A DNA stretch of 64,000 nt from Bacteroidota bacterium (lineage in GTDB: Bacteria; Bacteroidota; Bacteroidia; 2-12-FULL-35-15). This document shows positions 62,688 through 64,000 of this stretch, piece after piece (position 1 is the first letter of the stretch; each line of letters opens with the position of its first letter). Made by a program: the position numbers and the translations under genes. The notes beneath the pieces were generated by a model. It saw only the letters and a list, made by a program, of their open reading frames with translations, did not search any database and was not told where the DNA came from. The DNA is taken from NCBI GenBank assembly GCA_016722565.1, contig JADKIU010000001.1, positions 372,001-436,000 on the forward strand. The letters are read 5' to 3'.

Positions 62688-64000
62688 ATGAATAATATCA
62701 CTAATTATCAGCGTCTTAATAATATAATCGGTTGGTTTGTATTCTTAATCGCCTCCTTTACCTATTTGAGTACAATGGAATCTACCGCCTCTTTTTGGGA
62801 TTGCGGGGAATATATTGCTTGTGCTTATAAATTGGAAGTGGGTCACCCTCCCGGTGCGCCTTTATTCGTTTTAATTGGTCGTTTTTTCAGTTTATTCGCC
62901 TTTGGTGATGTCTCTAAAGTGGGGATGATGATCAATGCCATGTCGGCTTTGTGCAGTGCCTTCACCATTCTTTTCTTATTCTGGTCTATTACAGCTCTTG
63001 CCCGTAAAATTGTTGAAAAAGACGGAGCATTCACAACTGCTAATATGTATGCGGTTTTCGGAGCTGGTATCGTTGGTGCGTTGGCCTATACATTCAGTGA
63101 TTCGTTCTGGTTCTCCGCTGTTGAAGGTGAGGTATATGCGATGTCCAGCTTCTTTACGGCCATCGTTTTCTGGTGTATCCTTAAATGGGAGCGCGAAGTG
63201 GATACCAATCCGCATGCTGATCGTTGGATTATCCTTATTGCCTACCTAATCGGTTTATCGATTGGTGTCCATTTATTAAACTTGGTGGCCATTCCTGCTA
63301 TCGTCTTCATTTATTACTTCAAAAAGAATCAAAAAATTAGCCGTAACAGCTTAATCTTAACAGGTATTATTTCCATCGTTATTCTAGGTGGTATTCAAGC
63401 GGGTGTGATTCCATTGATTGTAAAATTAGCTGCGAAAACGGAATTGATGGCTGTAAATGGAATGGGATTACCCTTCAATAGCGGTACCATCATTTATGGT
63501 GTCTTATTAATCGGTGGTATTGTTTGGGGATTGCGTTACACTGCTCAAAAGGTGAAACCAATTTTAAATACCGTTATCCTTTGTTTCACCGTTATCTTAA
63601 TCGGTTACTCTTCTTTCTTAGTGTTGGTGATTCGCTCTCAAGCAAATCCTCCAATGGATGAAAACAACCCTGAAAATGCGGTTAACTTATTGTCTTATTT
63701 GAACCGTGAACAATATGGTACTTGGCCAATTATGTACGGGCAATATTATTCTGCTCCTGCTGTTGACGATGAAGATGGAAATCCTGTGTATGTGAGAGAT
63801 GATAAAAAAGGGGAATATGTAATTTGGGATCACCGCAAAGGTGCTATCCGCGTATACGACAAAGATTTTTGTACCATCTTCCCACGTATGTGGAGCGACC
63901 AACCGCAACACGTTGCCGGTTACCGCAGATGGACCAACCCGAAAAACTTTAAACACAAAACCATTCGCGATCCGCAAACCGGTGAAAATGTTTCTAAAGA
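62688..64000 (+). CDS. DUF2723 multi-pass membrane protein (3' end outside window)
   Basis: The frame is open from ATG 62688 to the window end (437 codons visible). An N-terminal helix leads to FWDCGEYIACAYKLEVGHPP, the DUF2723 signature with acidic residues at the first loop, as in GT-C-fold protein O-mannosyltransferase-like enzymes. Multiple helices follow (VGALAYTFSDSFWFSAVEGE; IILIAYLIGLSIGVHLLNLV; IVILGGIQAGVIPLIVKLA), then a soluble part begins at about 330 (NREQYGTWPIMYGQYYSAPA). Full-length relatives are about 1000 residues. Probable lipid-linked-sugar glycosyltransferase, by fold only. Confidence 0.9.
   Translation, partial: MNNITNYQRLNNIIGWFVFLIASFTYLSTMESTASFWDCGEYIACAYKLEVGHPPGAPLFVLIGRFFSLFAFGDVSKVGMMINAMSALCSAFTILFLFWSITALARKIVEKDGAFTTANMYAVFGAGIVGALAYTFSDSFWFSAVEGEVYAMSSFFTAIVFWCILKWEREVDTNPHADRWIILIAYLIGLSIGVHLLNLVAIPAIVFIYYFKKNQKISRNSLILTGIISIVILGGIQAGVIPLIVKLAAKTELMAVNGMGLPFNSGTIIYGVLLIGGIVWGLRYTAQKVKPILNTVILCFTVILIGYSSFLVLVIRSQANPPMDENNPENAVNLLSYLNREQYGTWPIMYGQYYSAPAVDDEDGNPVYVRDDKKGEYVIWDHRKGAIRVYDKDFCTIFPRMWSDQPQHVAGYRRWTNPKNFKHKTIRDPQTGENVSK

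Noticed and set aside
1..64000. CRISPR array or mobile element
   Set aside because: No direct repeats with unique spacers and no transposase, integrase or phage structural gene were found; the ORF6N gene alone does not make a prophage.

Overview
The window is a chromosomal segment of an AT-rich member of the Bacteroidota. Evidence: several proteins end in type IX secretion (T9SS) sorting domains (about 5.5, 10.1, 37-39 and 61 kb), a PorP/SprF-family protein is present (22.2 kb), Bacteroidota-style -7 promoter boxes (TAnnTTTG) precede many genes, purine-rich ribosome-binding sites are weak or absent, and family-specific proteins such as DUF2723, DUF3109 and ORF6N occur. The content is mostly core and housekeeping with scattered surface and signalling genes. 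I see no CRISPR array, transposase, prophage or plasmid module.

Layout. 0-9.8 kb: the end of an MltF-like lytic transglycosylase; a SiaC-like phosphoprotein followed by a TPR-PAS-SpoIIE phosphatase; RlmF; a Tat-exported DsrE-like protein; a T9SS cargo protein; the tail-specific protease Prc; a helical exported protein. 9.8-13.4 kb: a T9SS beta-propeller protein, an ORF6N protein flanked by a recurring palindrome, and an exported CarboxypepD_reg protein. 13.4-21.7 kb: nrdB-nrdA, a DUF3109 Cys-cluster protein, an M48 protease, and GlyS. 21.7-31.2 kb: a small CBM-like protein, PorP/SprF, an ECF sigma factor with a probable membrane anti-sigma partner, an M16 peptidase pair, HrpB, and a small conserved protein. 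31.4-41.1 kb: GT2, a large exported TPR-CHAT protein, an SDR, an anchored TylF-like methyltransferase, a PKD/CHU_C surface protein, and a membrane TPR protein. 41.1-50.8 kb: tRNA-Ala, a frameshifted surface protein, a Rid protein with a membrane protein, eukaryote-like IleRS, a Lys/Ala-rich TraR/DksA protein split by a -1 frameshift, LspA, a DUF218 protein, Asd, and a tiny basic 21-residue ORF with its own promoter and terminator. 50.8-64 kb: a lamin-tail surface protein, a sterol-desaturase-like enzyme, an ALDH8-like dehydrogenase, a secreted protein divergent from a histidine kinase/OmpR-type regulator pair, a T9SS cyclophilin, tRNA-Gln, and the start of a DUF2723 membrane protein.

How the genes work together: the envelope theme (T9SS cargo, PorP/SprF, LspA, Prc, M16, M48, transglycosylase) is mixed with information processing (two tRNA synthetases, two tRNAs, RlmF, class Ia ribonucleotide reductase). 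The most interesting signals are four regularly spaced TGTTAA repeats upstream of the -7 box of the gene divergent from the kinase; two genes interrupted at the same in-frame A AAA AAG heptamer; the SiaC/phosphatase pair; the hidden 21-codon gene; and several families of long intergenic inverted repeats.
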